Assembly: GCF_016765655.2 (NCBI RefSeq)
Contig: NZ_CP086106.1
Location: 6,036,501-6,100,500 of the forward strand
Length of the DNA stretch: 64,000 nucleotides
Direction of reading: 5' to 3'
DNA from: Skermanella mucosa
Lineage (GTDB): Bacteria > Pseudomonadota > Alphaproteobacteria > Azospirillales > Azospirillaceae
The notes under the pieces were generated by a model. That model was not told the DNA's origin and ran no database searches. It saw only the letters and a program-made list of their open reading frames with translations. Positions 53,845-62,277 of this stretch are shown here, piece after piece (position 1 is the stretch's first letter; each line of letters begins with the position of its first letter). The position numbers were made by a program, and so were the translations under genes.

Positions 53845-55254
53845 TCAGTCGCCCGACGCGATCCGCTCCACCAGCTGCTTCACGGTCGGAATGAAGCCGT
53901 TCGCGTAGAACGGATCGTCGGAGAACCGGTAGGCGTTGTGGCCGGCGAACATCAGCTGAGTCTCGCAATCGTCCGAGTGGCTGATCTCCTGCAGGGTCTT
54001 CTGGATACAGAAGGAGCGCGGGTCGGCCTTCTTGCCGGTCGAGCCTTCCTCGTTCTGCGCCCAGTTGGAGAACATGCAGGCCGACAGGCAGCCCATGCAG
54101 TTGATCTGGTCGGTCAGGATCTCGTTGGACTTCTCCGGCGTCACGAAGATCAGCGTGCCGTCGGGAGTCTTCAGCGCCTCCTTGAACCCGGCCTCGACCC
54201 AGCCGAAGGCCCGGTCGCGGTCGTGGGCGGTCAGGTAGACCGGCCGCCCGCGCGGACCGACGCGGAACTCGGTGTCGTGCTCGCCGACCGGCTTGACCGA
54301 ATAGGCCACCTGCCGCTCGCCCCGGCCGCGCAGCTCCTGGATGAACGGGTTGTTCACCGCCGACGAGTAGAAGCCGGTCGGCGAGAACTTGTTCAGGAAG
54401 ACGTCGCCCTCCTTCAAGGTCAGGAGCTTGCGCTTCCACGCCTCGGAGATCGGGCTCTCCCGCGTGAGCAGCGGACGGGTGCCGTACTGGAAGGCGATCG
54501 GCCCCAGGTCGGGGTTGTCGATCCACTCCTCCCACTCGCGCAGATACCAGACGCCGCCGGCCATGATGATCGGCGTGTTTTCCAGCCCGAAGCTGTTCAT
54601 CATCTGGCGCAGCGCCAGCACCCGGGGGAACGGATCCTCCGGCGCCTCCGGGTCCTCGCTGTTAGACAGGCCGTTGTGCCCGCCCGCCCGCCAGGGGTCC
54701 TCGTAGACGACGCCGCCAAGGTTGTCGGCGAACCTGTAGTACGCCCGCTTCCACAGCGCGCGGAACGCCCGCGCGGAGGAGACGATCGGGTAATAGTGGA
54801 TGCCGTAGCGCACCGCGATCTCGGCCACCTTGTAGGGCATGCCGGCACCGCAGGTGACGCCGTGGACCATGCCCTTGGCGCCTTCCAGGATGCCGTGGAG
54901 GATCCGCTCGGCAGCCGCCATCTCCCACAGGACGTTCATGTGGATGCGGCCCTGGCCGTTGGAGACCTCGTGGGCGATGCGCGCCTGCGTGATCCCGCCG
55001 GCGATCGAGTACGCGACCAGCTCCTCGTGCCGCTCGCGCCGCGTCCGGCCATGATAGACCTGATCGACGGGCTTGCCGTCGTCATCGAAGCTGTCGGCGT
55101 TCACGCCGGAAAATGTGCCGACCCCGCCTGCCGCTGCCCAGGCGCCGGAACTCTCGCCGTTAGACACGGAGATGCCCTTGCCGCCTTCGACCAGCGGCAG
55201 GACCTCGCGACCCGAGATCAGCAAAGGCTTGAGCGCCTTCAACGAAACCTCCAA
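53845..55254 (-). CDS. Nitronate monooxygenase/2-nitropropane dioxygenase-like flavoprotein
   Basis: A 469-residue FMN enzyme of the NPD fold. Features: GKGISVSNGESSGAWAAAGGVGTFSG at the N-terminus, MVHGVTCGAGMPYKVAEIAVRYGI in the middle barrel and PIIMAGGVWYLREWEEW (phosphate-binding region), IAFQYGTRPLL. It is about 100 residues longer than ordinary nitronate monooxygenases. The extra C-terminal part has a cysteine cluster (NCMGCLSACMFSNWAQ, then FCIQK and DDCET), suggesting a metal or Fe-S site. The reaction is not determined; alternatives are a PfaD-like enoyl reductase or another flavin oxidoreductase. Confidence 0.75.
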   Translation of the reverse strand: MEVSLKALKPLLISGREVLPLVEGGKGISVSNGESSGAWAAAGGVGTFSGVNADSFDDDGKPVDQVYHGRTRRERHEELVAYSIAGGITQARIAHEVSNGQGRIHMNVLWEMAAAERILHGILEGAKGMVHGVTCGAGMPYKVAEIAVRYGIHYYPIVSSARAFRALWKRAYYRFADNLGGVVYEDPWRAGGHNGLSNSEDPEAPEDPFPRVLALRQMMNSFGLENTPIIMAGGVWYLREWEEWIDNPDLGPIAFQYGTRPLLTRESPISEAWKRKLLTLKEGDVFLNKFSPTGFYSSAVNNPFIQELRGRGERQVAYSVKPVGEHDTEFRVGPRGRPVYLTAHDRDRAFGWVEAGFKEALKTPDGTLIFVTPEKSNEILTDQINCMGCLSACMFSNWAQNEEGSTGKKADPRSFCIQKTLQEISHSDDCETQLMFAGHNAYRFSDDPFYANGFIPTVKQLVERIASGD

Positions 55255-55404
55255 AAAGCTGCTTTATTCTTCGACCCGCAGACACGGACGGCCGCGCACC
55301 GGTTTCGCTCCGGCGGCGGCCACGGCCTGCCCTTACTGCTCCATATATGAAAAATTTGCGACGCAGAAGAGTGGCAGTCGAATAATTATCGCGAATTCCT
55401 CCGC

Positions 55405-56142
55405 TCAGCCGCCCAGCACCGCCAGAATGTCACGGGGCCGGTCGGTGAAGACGGCGGCGACCCCGAGCCCCACCAGCTCCTTCGCCCGCGCCGGATCGTT
55501 CACGGTATAGGCCAGCACGGGCCGCCCGGTCGCCAGGTATTCCGCGATGCTTCGGGCATTCTCGCGGGACGCGTTGACATTGATGGTCGAAGCTTCCACC
55601 CGGTCGGCGACGGCCCGCCAGTCGCGCGGGCGCCGGTCGATCAGGTAGCCGCGCGGCCAGTCGGGCATATGGTCGCGTGCCGTCTCCAGGCTCGGCACCT
55701 CGAAGCTGGAGACCAGCGGCGCCGGCCGGCCGGCCGGCCACAGCGCCCGCGCCGCGTCGAGCGCGACCCTGGCGGTCTCGACCTCGCGCCCGGGGCACGG
55801 CTTGATTTCCAGGTTGATGCCCAGGTCCAGGTCCAGGACCAGCGCCAGCGTCTCCTCCAGCGTCGGGATGCGCTCGCCGGCGAACTCCGGCGCGAAGCGC
55901 ACGCCGGCGTCCAGATCCCGCAGGTCCGCGAATTCCAGGCCCGCCACGGCGCCGCGGCCGTCCGTGGTGCGGTCCACGTCGTCGTCGTGCATCAGGACCG
56001 GCACGCCGTCGCGCGACAGCTTGACGTCCACCTCGACCCAGCGGGCGCCCTGCCCGGCCGCGACCCGGATGCCGGCCAGCGTGTTTTCCGGCGCATAGGC
56101 CCTGGCGCCGCGATGGCCGATGGTCTTTGGAAACGACAGCAT
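55405..56142 (-). CDS. ugpQ: Glycerophosphodiester phosphodiesterase
   Basis: A 245-residue cytoplasmic phosphodiesterase, hydrolysing glycerophosphodiesters to glycerol 3-phosphate and an alcohol. The catalytic signatures are at the N-terminus: TIGHRGARAYAPENTLAGI (His, Arg, Glu) and WVEVDVKLSRDGVPVLMHDD (Glu, Asp, His). The start is set at ATG 56142 because the upstream residues from 56271 are not conserved; there is no signal peptide, so this is the UgpQ type rather than GlpQ. It is divergent from the radical SAM gene, 127 bases apart. Confidence 0.9.
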   Translation of the reverse strand: MLSFPKTIGHRGARAYAPENTLAGIRVAAGQGARWVEVDVKLSRDGVPVLMHDDDVDRTTDGRGAVAGLEFADLRDLDAGVRFAPEFAGERIPTLEETLALVLDLDLGINLEIKPCPGREVETARVALDAARALWPAGRPAPLVSSFEVPSLETARDHMPDWPRGYLIDRRPRDWRAVADRVEASTINVNASRENARSIAEYLATGRPVLAYTVNDPARAKELVGLGVAAVFTDRPRDILAVLGG

Positions 56143-56269
56143 GATGACGGGTGGATCCCTGGTCTGTTGAGCGAGCGGGTGGCATGCCGGGCGGCGCCGA
56201 CCTATAGTCCGGACCGGCCGGTATAACCCAAATCCGGTATAGACCGAGTTACAGCACGAGTCCCCGATC

Positions 56270-57331
56270 ATGAAAAGTACCGCGACGGCGCGCAGCCTGG
56301 ACGGCCTCGTCGCCGCCGGCGCCCTTGCGCCGGAGCGGGCCGCCGCCCTCGGGCGGGTGGCGGAACGCTACGCCATCGCCGTCACGCCGCACCTGCTGGA
56401 CCGCCTGGACGGCGCCGACCCCGCCGGCCCGCTCGCCCGCCAGTACCTTCCTTCGGAGCAGGAGCTGGAGATCCGCCCGGAGGAGCTGGCCGACCCGATC
56501 GGCGACGGGGCCCATTCCCCGGTCAAGGGGATCGTCCACCGCTACCCGGACCGGGTGCTGCTGAAGGCGCTGCACGCCTGCCCGGTCTATTGCCGCTTCT
56601 GCTTCCGGCGGGAGATGGTCGGCCCCGGCGGCGACGCGCTCGACCCGGCCGAGCTGGCGGCGGCGCTCGACTATATCCGCGCCCGCGAGGAAATCTGGGA
56701 GGTGATCCTGACCGGCGGCGACCCGCTGATGCTGGCGCCGCGCCGCCTGGCCGGCATCGTCGCCGCACTGGACGCCACGCCCCATGTCGGGGTGGTGAGG
56801 CTGCACAGCCGCGTGCCGGTGGCCGACCCGGGCCGGATCGACGACGCCGTCGTGGCCGCCCTGAAGGCGTCGGACACGGCGGTCTGGCTGGCGGTCCACT
56901 GCAACCATCCGGACGAGCTGACGGCCGAGGCCAAGTCCGCCCTCGCCCGGATCGCCGACGCCGGCATCCCGCTGGTCAGCCAGACCGTCCTGCTCAGCGG
57001 CGTCAACGACGATGCCGCCGTCCTGGAAGCGCTGTTCCGCGCCCTGGTCCGCGCCCGGGTCAAGCCCTACTACCTTCATCACGGGGATCTGGCGCCGGGG
57101 ACGGGCCATTTCCGGACCGACCCGGCGCGCGGCCGCGAGCTGGTGCGGAGCCTGCGCGGCCGGGTGTCCGGCCTGTGCCAGCCGACCTACGTGCTCGACA
57201 TCCCGGGCGGCCACGGCAAGGCGCCGATCGGGCCGGACCACCTGGAGGGGAACGCCGAAGCCGGCTACGTGGTCGAGGACTATCGGGGCAACCGGCACGC
57301 CTATCCGCCAAAGCCTCCGGCCGGCGCCTAG
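56270..57331 (+). CDS. epmB: KamA/EpmB-type radical SAM lysine aminomutase
   Basis: A 353-residue radical SAM protein with the CxxxCxxC motif in HACPVYCRFCFRREM (cysteines near residues 104-111). EVILTGGDPLMLAP and VVRLHSRVPVADPGRID follow, typical of lysine 2,3-aminomutase-like proteins, with the PLP-lysine region near YYLHHGDLAPGTGHFRT. The length fits EpmB, which makes (R)-beta-lysine for elongation factor P modification, and not the longer clostridial KamA. The partner ligase gene epmA and efp are not in the window, so the role is assigned by family length only. Confidence 0.85.
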   Translation: MKSTATARSLDGLVAAGALAPERAAALGRVAERYAIAVTPHLLDRLDGADPAGPLARQYLPSEQELEIRPEELADPIGDGAHSPVKGIVHRYPDRVLLKALHACPVYCRFCFRREMVGPGGDALDPAELAAALDYIRAREEIWEVILTGGDPLMLAPRRLAGIVAALDATPHVGVVRLHSRVPVADPGRIDDAVVAALKASDTAVWLAVHCNHPDELTAEAKSALARIADAGIPLVSQTVLLSGVNDDAAVLEALFRALVRARVKPYYLHHGDLAPGTGHFRTDPARGRELVRSLRGRVSGLCQPTYVLDIPGGHGKAPIGPDHLEGNAEAGYVVEDYRGNRHAYPPKPPAGA

Positions 57332-57351
57332 CCCCGGCCGGAGGCCGGACC

Positions 57352-57975
57352 CTACTCTATCGGCCGGACCATGGTCCCCGGCGGCTGGGCGCTGATGGTG
57401 CCGGGCAGGGTGCCGAACCCGTCGGGGAAGAGCTGCTTGGCGATGTCGCTGACCAGGAAGCGGAAGCCGGCCTGGCCCGGCGACACGCTGCCCACCATGC
57501 GGTCGGTGGCGGTGTTCAGCGGCTCGCCGCCGTCGCAGAAGGCCGCGGTGATCCGCGTCGCCGCCATCAGGTCGGTCTGCTCCGGCGGGGGCGCCGCCTC
57601 CACGTCGTTGGTCCTGGTGCAGAGCGCCGGCGCCTCCATCATCTCCTCGCCGTGGAACGCGATGACCATGCGATAGTCCTTGTCGCGGTCGAAGCCGACG
57701 CTGGACGTGAAGTTGGTCTGCGGGTTCATTAGCGTGCCCGGCAAGGCTTCCAGGACCTTGCGGCTGAACTCGTCCGGGGACGATCCCTTCATGACGCCGA
57801 TGACGATGACGTCGAAACCGCTTTCCGGCGGCGCCGGGGCGGTAACCGGATCCTGCTGGGTCGGGGCTTGGCCGCCGGCCTGCGGTACGGTCTGCGCCAT
57901 GGCGCCGGTCGCCCCGAACGCGATCATGGCACAGGTCAGTCCGGCCGCGGCGGCACGGAAACAGGGCGTGCGCAT
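57352..57975 (-). CDS. Exported protein of unknown function
   Basis: A 207-residue protein starting at ATG 57975 with a GGAG site nine bases upstream. Residues 1-28 are a Sec signal peptide ending in AMA-Q, followed by a Pro/Gln-rich linker (residues 30-52). The mature domain (FDVIVIGVMKGSSPDEFSRKVLEAL, DYRMVIAFHGEEMMEAP, RITAAFCDGGEPLNTATDRM, and FLVSDIAKQLFPDGFGT) has regular alternating strands and helices and two cysteines. No known family is recognised. It converges with epmB, 20 bases between the stops. Confidence 0.7.
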   Translation of the reverse strand: MRTPCFRAAAAGLTCAMIAFGATGAMAQTVPQAGGQAPTQQDPVTAPAPPESGFDVIVIGVMKGSSPDEFSRKVLEALPGTLMNPQTNFTSSVGFDRDKDYRMVIAFHGEEMMEAPALCTRTNDVEAAPPPEQTDLMAATRITAAFCDGGEPLNTATDRMVGSVSPGQAGFRFLVSDIAKQLFPDGFGTLPGTISAQPPGTMVRPIE

Positions 57976-58072
57976 GGTTTTCTCCTCGCTGTCGAGACGT
58001 CGGCCGATCGATGCCGCACGTCTCGTACAAACGAAGGATTTGCGCGGAAGTTCCGTGCCCGCCGAGTCCGTC

Positions 58073-58528
58073 CTAGGGCAATTGTGCGACAGAACACCAG
58101 GTCTGGCGGGCCTTGCCGCCGTAGGGGCGGGCCAGGCCGGCCGCGATCAGTTGCTCGCCGACGTCGCGGCCGGACCGGGTGAGCACGCGGGCGCGGACCC
58201 GTCCGCCATACTTGTCATGCTGGATGTCGTGGAGCGTCACGCCGGGCTCGGCCAGCAGCGTCTCGGTTAATTGTCGGGCCTGCTCGGCCATGTCCTTCTC
58301 GCGCTGGCACTTGCCGCGCTTCTCCGGCGTGTCGATGCCGTCGATCCGGACGCGGGTGACGACTTCCTGGTCCAGCCAGACCAGAACCCGGACTTCCAGC
58401 GTATCGCCGTCGATCACCTGCGTGACCAGGCCGGCCACCGGCCCCGACAGCCGTTCCGCCGCCCGGGCGGGCGCCAGGGCCGCGAGGAGGGAAAGCAGCA
58501 GGGCGGAAACGAGGAGGTGCGGGCGCAC
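58073..58528 (-). CDS. Secreted SNase-like (thermonuclease-fold) protein
   Basis: A 151-residue protein from GTG 58528 with a Sec signal peptide (residues 1-23, ending ARA). The nuclease fold is recognised from VIDGDTLEVRVLVWLDQEV, VRIDGIDTPEKRGKCQREK (the catalytic Arg and metal Asp region), KYGGRVRARVLTRSGRDVGEQLIAAGLARPYGG. It probably acts in the periplasm. It is shorter than staphylococcal nuclease and is of the compact family common in alphaproteobacteria. It is followed by a gap of 97 bases to the exported unknown. Confidence 0.85.
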   Translation of the reverse strand: MRPHLLVSALLLSLLAALAPARAAERLSGPVAGLVTQVIDGDTLEVRVLVWLDQEVVTRVRIDGIDTPEKRGKCQREKDMAEQARQLTETLLAEPGVTLHDIQHDKYGGRVRARVLTRSGRDVGEQLIAAGLARPYGGKARQTWCSVAQLP

Positions 58529-58699
58529 GGGAGCTGATCCAAGGGAACGGCGGACGGAAATCGCCCGCCTATCGGAAGGATACTCGAAGGCTAGGAACTA
58601 CTCAAGTTGATTAGGTCCTATTTCCTACCTACGACCGTATGTCATATGCATTCCGAAGTATGCGCGGACTCTCACCCTACATGGGGACGTGAGTCCCTC

Positions 58700-58912
58700 T
58701 CAGAAATCCGTGCAGCGTCCCTTGCTTTCCCAATCTCCGTACCGGGTCGGTTCCGGTCCCCGCGGACCGCCGATCTCCCCGGGCTTCTGCACCGGCGCGC
58801 CGGGCTTCGGCGCCGCGGCGTCGTTTTCGGGAACGGGCTTCGCCGCGGCGGCCGGCTGGACGGCCACGGCGGGATCTGCCGGCTTGCCGGCTTCTGTGTC
58901 GATCTGGCTCAT
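58700..58912 (-). CDS. Succinate dehydrogenase assembly factor 4 (DUF1674)
   Basis: A 70-residue protein from ATG 58912. The last 23 residues, GGPRGPEPTRYGDWESKGRC, then TDF, are the DUF1674/SdhAF4 signature, which is nearly invariant from alphaproteobacteria to mitochondria. The N-terminal half is an unstructured Ala/Pro/Lys stretch. It binds the flavinylated SDHA subunit during complex II assembly. Reading frames that extend it upstream are artefacts of GC bias. It lies divergent to htpX, about 120 bases away. Confidence 0.88.
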   Translation of the reverse strand: MSQIDTEAGKPADPAVAVQPAAAAKPVPENDAAAPKPGAPVQKPGEIGGPRGPEPTRYGDWESKGRCTDF

Positions 58913-59032
58913 GGGATGGATATGGCCCCGCCAGCCCCGGACGCCAAGACTTGAACCCCCCGGGGCAGGCCGCACATATCGGAGGTCCATCCCGACCCTC
59001 CCGGGGGCCGGGACCGCGCAGAGGTGACCTTC

Positions 59033-59887
59033 ATGACGAGCTATTTCCGCACCGCGATCCTGCTGGCCGGCATGACCGCCCTGTTCCTGGCCATCGGCTA
59101 TCTGATCGGCGGCCAGGGCGGCATGCTGATGGCGCTGCTGTTCGCGGTCGGCACCAACCTCTTCGCCTACTGGAACTCGGACAAGATGGTGTTGAGGATG
59201 TACGGCGCGCGGGAGGTGGACGCCCGCTCCGCCCCGCAGTTTTACGGCATGGTCCAGCAGCTCTCCCAGCGCGCCGGCCTGCCGATGCCCAAGGTCTACA
59301 TCATCGAGAACGACCAGCCCAACGCCTTCGCGACCGGCCGGAACCCGGAGAACGCCGCGGTCGCCGCCACCAGCGGCCTGCTCCGCCGGCTGAACCACGA
59401 GGAGGTCGCCGGCGTCATGGCCCACGAGCTGGCCCACGTGAAGAACCGCGACACCCTGATCATGACCGTGACCGCGACCATCGCGGGCGCCGTGTCGATG
59501 CTGGCCAACTTCGCGTTCTTCTTCGGCGGCAACAACCGCAACAACCCGCTGGGGATGGTCGGCACCCTGCTGATGGTCTTCCTGGCGCCGGTCGCCGCGA
59601 TGATCGTGCAGACCGCGATCAGCCGGACCCGCGAGTACGAGGCCGACCGGATCGGCGCGGAGATCTGCGGCCGGCCGCTATGGCTGGCGAACGCCCTGGT
59701 CAGCATCCAGGAGAGCGCCGCCCGGATCGACAATGTCCAGGCCGAGAACAATCCGGCGACCGCCCATATGTTCATCATCAACCCGCTGCATTCGCGGTCG
59801 GTGGACGGGTTGTTCCGCACCCACCCCGCCACCGAGGAACGGGTGCGCCGCCTGCGCCTGATGGCCGGCCCCGGACGCGGGCTCTAA
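59033..59887 (+). CDS. htpX: Membrane zinc metalloprotease HtpX
   Basis: A 284-residue M48 protease, starting at ATG 59033 with GAGG nine bases upstream; a GTG at 59024 would add three residues. N-terminal membrane helices at residues about 7-24 and 30-46 are followed by the active-site helix [17 protein letters not shown] (HExxH zinc ligands), two more helices, and the third ligand in [13 protein letters not shown]. The end, [14 protein letters not shown], is typical. HtpX degrades misfolded membrane proteins and is usually stress-induced. Confidence 0.95.
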   Translation: MTSYFRTAILLAGMTALFLAIGYLIGGQGGMLMALLFAVGTNLFAYWNSDKMVLRMYGAREVDARSAPQFYGMVQQLSQRAGLPMPKVYIIENDQPNAFATGRNPENAAVAATSGLLRRLNHEEVAGVMAHELAHVKNRDTLIMTVTATIAGAVSMLANFAFFFGGNNRNNPLGMVGTLLMVFLAPVAAMIVQTAISRTREYEADRIGAEICGRPLWLANALVSIQESAARIDNVQAENNPATAHMFIINPLHSRSVDGLFRTHPATEERVRRLRLMAGPGRGL

Positions 59888-59897
59888 GGTCTTTTTG

Positions 59898-59998
59898 GGC
59901 CACAGATTCACGCAGATCGACACAGATGGGCTTCGGCATTCCGTCGGCATGACGGGCCGCGAAAACTCATCTGCGTCCATCTGCGTGCATCCGTGGCC
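59898..59998. repeat. CACAGAT-type inverted repeat, whole copy
   Basis: Two 31-base arms, 59898-59928 (GGCCACAGATTCACGCAG...) and 59968-59998, pair as inverted repeats with 27 of 31 matches. Each arm has the iterated unit CACAGAT/CGCAGAT every ten bases or so. The 39-base centre is GC-rich. It sits between htpX and the converging GFA gene. The same repeat type flanks the group II intron near kdpE. Confidence 0.8.
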
Positions 59999-60010
59999 AA
60001 GTCATGGAAA

Positions 60011-60412
60011 TCAATTGTCGCCCGGGTAGCTGTCGGCGCCGGGGATGTTGTCCAGCCACTTGATCCGGTGGGCGGTCCAGATCTCGTATTTCGGCGGCGG
60101 GAAGTCGGACGGGTCGTCGAACCCGCCCAGGGAGACGGAGACATAGTCGGCGCCGTCGCGCCGCCAGAACAGGGCCGAGCCGCAGCGGGGGCAGAACTCG
60201 CGCGTCGCGAAGTCGGACGCCCGATACGCGCCGACCTCCCCCCGGATCATCTCGAACCGGTCGAGCGGGAAGCTGGCGAAGGCCGGCATCGGCGCGCCGG
60301 TCTGTTTCTGGCACTGGGTGCAGTAGCAGATATTGGTGTCGTTGGGGGCGCCGGTCGCCCGGTAGCGGACGGCGCCGCACAGGCACCCACCCTCGTGGAT
60401 GGCATCGGTCAT
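60011..60412 (-). CDS. GFA (glutathione-dependent formaldehyde-activating) family protein
   Basis: A 133-residue zinc-binding protein of the GFA/CENP-V fold. The zinc ligands are visible: GGCLCGAVRYR, CYCTQCQKQTG and FCPRCGSALFW. Members were linked to formaldehyde-glutathione adducts, but for most the substrate is unknown. The ATG at 60412 is divergent from the aminotransferase gene, with about 207 bases between. It converges on htpX across the inverted repeat. Confidence 0.88.
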   Translation of the reverse strand: MTDAIHEGGCLCGAVRYRATGAPNDTNICYCTQCQKQTGAPMPAFASFPLDRFEMIRGEVGAYRASDFATREFCPRCGSALFWRRDGADYVSVSLGGFDDPSDFPPPKYEIWTAHRIKWLDNIPGADSYPGDN

Positions 60413-60619
60413 GGCTGGTTTCCTCCCGTGGCCGGTTACCGGATCATGGCCGGAGCGTCGCGCATGCCCGCCCCCGCTTCAACCAAGGCTTTCTCATGCC
60501 TTCATGAGAGGAATTCATGCCGCGGTCAGCTATACAAATGGAAAGCTTCGCGGTATGACGGTTGCAGCGTCAACCGATTTCGGCGTATTCCCCCTCTTCC
60601 CACCAGGGTTGCCCGTCCC

Positions 60620-61795
60620 ATGACCACCGGCCCCGACATCCGTCCCGCGATCACGGCCCTGCCCAACAGCCTCATCGGCGTCGTCGCCAATTACGGCCGG
60701 GGCCGCGACGGCTTGATACCGCTGTGGTTCGGCGAGGGTGACGTGCCGACGCCGGGCTTCGTCATGGACGCGGCGTACCAGGCGATGCGCGACGGCCATG
60801 TCTTCTACACCTGGCAGCGCGGCCTGCCGGAGCTGCGGGACGCCCTGTCGGCCTACCACCGGCGGACCTACGGCGCCGATGTCGCGACCGACCGGATCAC
60901 CGTGACCGGCTCGGGCATGTCGGCCATCGCCCTGTCGATGCAGAGCCTGATCGACGCGGGCGACGAGGTCGTCGTGGTCTCCCCCGTGTGGCCCAACGTG
61001 TTCGCCAGCATCCGGATCATGGGCGGCGTGGTGCGGCAGGTGCCGCTGGCGCTGGAGAACGGGAAATGGACGCTGGACCTGGACCGGCTGTTCGATGCCT
61101 GCGGCCCGCGCACCCGGATGATCTTCGTCAATTCGCCCTGCAACCCGACCGGCTGGACCATCGGGACCGAGGACCAGCGGCGGATCATGGAATTCGCCCG
61201 CGGGCGCGGGCTGTGGGTCATGGCGGACGAGGTCTATTCCCGCCTGGTCTTCGACGGCGGCCTGGACGGCAGCGGCCGCGCGCCCTCCTTCCTCGACGTC
61301 TCGGAGCCGGATGACAAGCTGCTGGTCATCAACAGCTTCTCCAAGAACTGGGCGATGACGGGCTGGCGGCTGGGCTGGGTCGTCGCCCCGGCGGCGATGG
61401 GACCGGTCTACGAGAAGATGATCCAGTTCAACACCTCGGGCGTCGCCGGCTTCGTCCAGAAGGCGGGCTTGGCGGCCCTGGAACAGGGCGAGCCGTTCCT
61501 GGAGGAGATGGTCGAGCGCTGCCGGACCGGCCGCGACATCGTCTGCTCCGCCCTGGAGACCCTGCCGCGGGTTCGGGTCGAGCGGCCCGACGCGGCCTTC
61601 TACGCCTTCTTCTCGGTCGAGGGTGCCGGCGACAGCCTTGAGCTGGCGAAGCGCATCGTGGACGAGGCGCTGGTCGGGCTGGCGCCGGGTGCCGCCTTCG
61701 GCGACGGCGGCGAGGGCTACCTGCGGCTCTGCTTCGCCAGCTCGCCGGAATGCCTTGCCCAGGCGATGGAGCGCCTCGTCCCGATCCTGCGATGA
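60620..61795 (+). CDS. Class I PLP-dependent aminotransferase
   Basis: A 391-residue fold-type I aminotransferase. Motifs: ITVTGSGMSAIALSMQSLID, VNSPCNPTGWTI (substrate/PLP binding), WVMADEVYSRLVFDG (the PLP-binding Asp), INSFSKNWAMTGWRLGWV with the Schiff-base Lys, and the terminal YLRLCFASSPECLAQAMERL with the substrate-carboxylate Arg. It belongs to the aspartate/aromatic aminotransferase group; the amino donor cannot be set. Start ATG 60620 removes an upstream non-conserved extension of the open frame. Confidence 0.9.
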   Translation: MTTGPDIRPAITALPNSLIGVVANYGRGRDGLIPLWFGEGDVPTPGFVMDAAYQAMRDGHVFYTWQRGLPELRDALSAYHRRTYGADVATDRITVTGSGMSAIALSMQSLIDAGDEVVVVSPVWPNVFASIRIMGGVVRQVPLALENGKWTLDLDRLFDACGPRTRMIFVNSPCNPTGWTIGTEDQRRIMEFARGRGLWVMADEVYSRLVFDGGLDGSGRAPSFLDVSEPDDKLLVINSFSKNWAMTGWRLGWVVAPAAMGPVYEKMIQFNTSGVAGFVQKAGLAALEQGEPFLEEMVERCRTGRDIVCSALETLPRVRVERPDAAFYAFFSVEGAGDSLELAKRIVDEALVGLAPGAAFGDGGEGYLRLCFASSPECLAQAMERLVPILR

Positions 61796-61803
61796 TCCGA
61801 GCG

Positions 61804-61835
61804 TTAACCATGATTTGGTTAATCGCTGATTAACC
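61804..61835 (+). promoter_or_regulatory. CtrA-type box and palindromes upstream of the DUF1127 gene
   Basis: TTAA-TCGCTGA-TTAA at 61819-61833 is an exact TTAA-N7-TTAA CtrA consensus. It is embedded in the palindrome GGTTAATC-GCT-GATTAACC (61817-61835), with a further TTAACCA...TGGTTAA pair at 61804-61822. It lies 134 bases before the DUF1127 start and nine bases after the aminotransferase stop. CtrA is the cell-cycle and motility regulator of alphaproteobacteria. Confidence 0.55.
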
Positions 61836-61968
61836 AGCCATGGCATGGCCTCATGCCAACCATGTGGAAGCCGCACTTCTCGCAAGTGCAGCATGCCACC
61901 ATATTCCAGTCCACGAACAACGGCGGCCGGTGATCCTAGCCGGCCTTATTCTATCGAGGACTCATATC

Positions 61969-62187
61969 ATGGCACTGGCAGTTCGCACGTCCGGTTACGC
62001 CGGTCGACGTTCGGCCGACTCTTCCGCTGACTTCATGCAGCGGTTGACCGACACCCTGAAGACTTGGAAGTACCGCATCGTCAGCCGTCGTGAACTGATG
62101 GACCTGGATGCCCACATGCTGCGCGACATCGGCCTGACCGACTTGGAAGCGCAGGCCGAAGCCTCCAAGCCGTTCTGGCGCGCCTGA
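61969..62187 (+). CDS. DUF1127 small protein
   Basis: A 72-residue basic protein from ATG 61969, with GAGGA upstream. The C-terminal half, KYRIVSRRELMDLDAHMLRDIGLTDLEA, is the DUF1127 motif. Small alphaproteobacterial members of this family bind RNA or modulate phosphate/stress responses in a few studied species; the role here is unknown. It is a single-gene unit, with its own upstream palindromes and a strong terminator after the stop. Confidence 0.88.
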   Translation: MALAVRTSGYAGRRSADSSADFMQRLTDTLKTWKYRIVSRRELMDLDAHMLRDIGLTDLEAQAEASKPFWRA

Positions 62188-62219
62188 CGCCAAGCCGCGC
62201 CGCATGGCCGATCGGATCG

Positions 62220-62260
62220 AGCCGCGCTCGTCAGTATCGAGTATACTGGGCGCGGCTTTT
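62220..62260 (+). terminator. Rho-independent terminator after the DUF1127 gene
   Basis: AGCCGCGC and GCGCGGCT form a perfect eight-base stem, with an inner stem (CAGTAT-CGA-GTATACTG) and a TTTT end. It starts 32 bases after the DUF1127 stop, and separates it from the DinB gene. Confidence 0.85.
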
Positions 62261-62277
62261 CGATTCCGGGCACCGCC

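Noticed and set aside
51710-54535. A 941-codon minus-strand frame over the penicillin-binding protein and flavoprotein
   Set aside because: It is antisense to a class A PBP with all catalytic motifs, and its product has low-complexity shadow composition.
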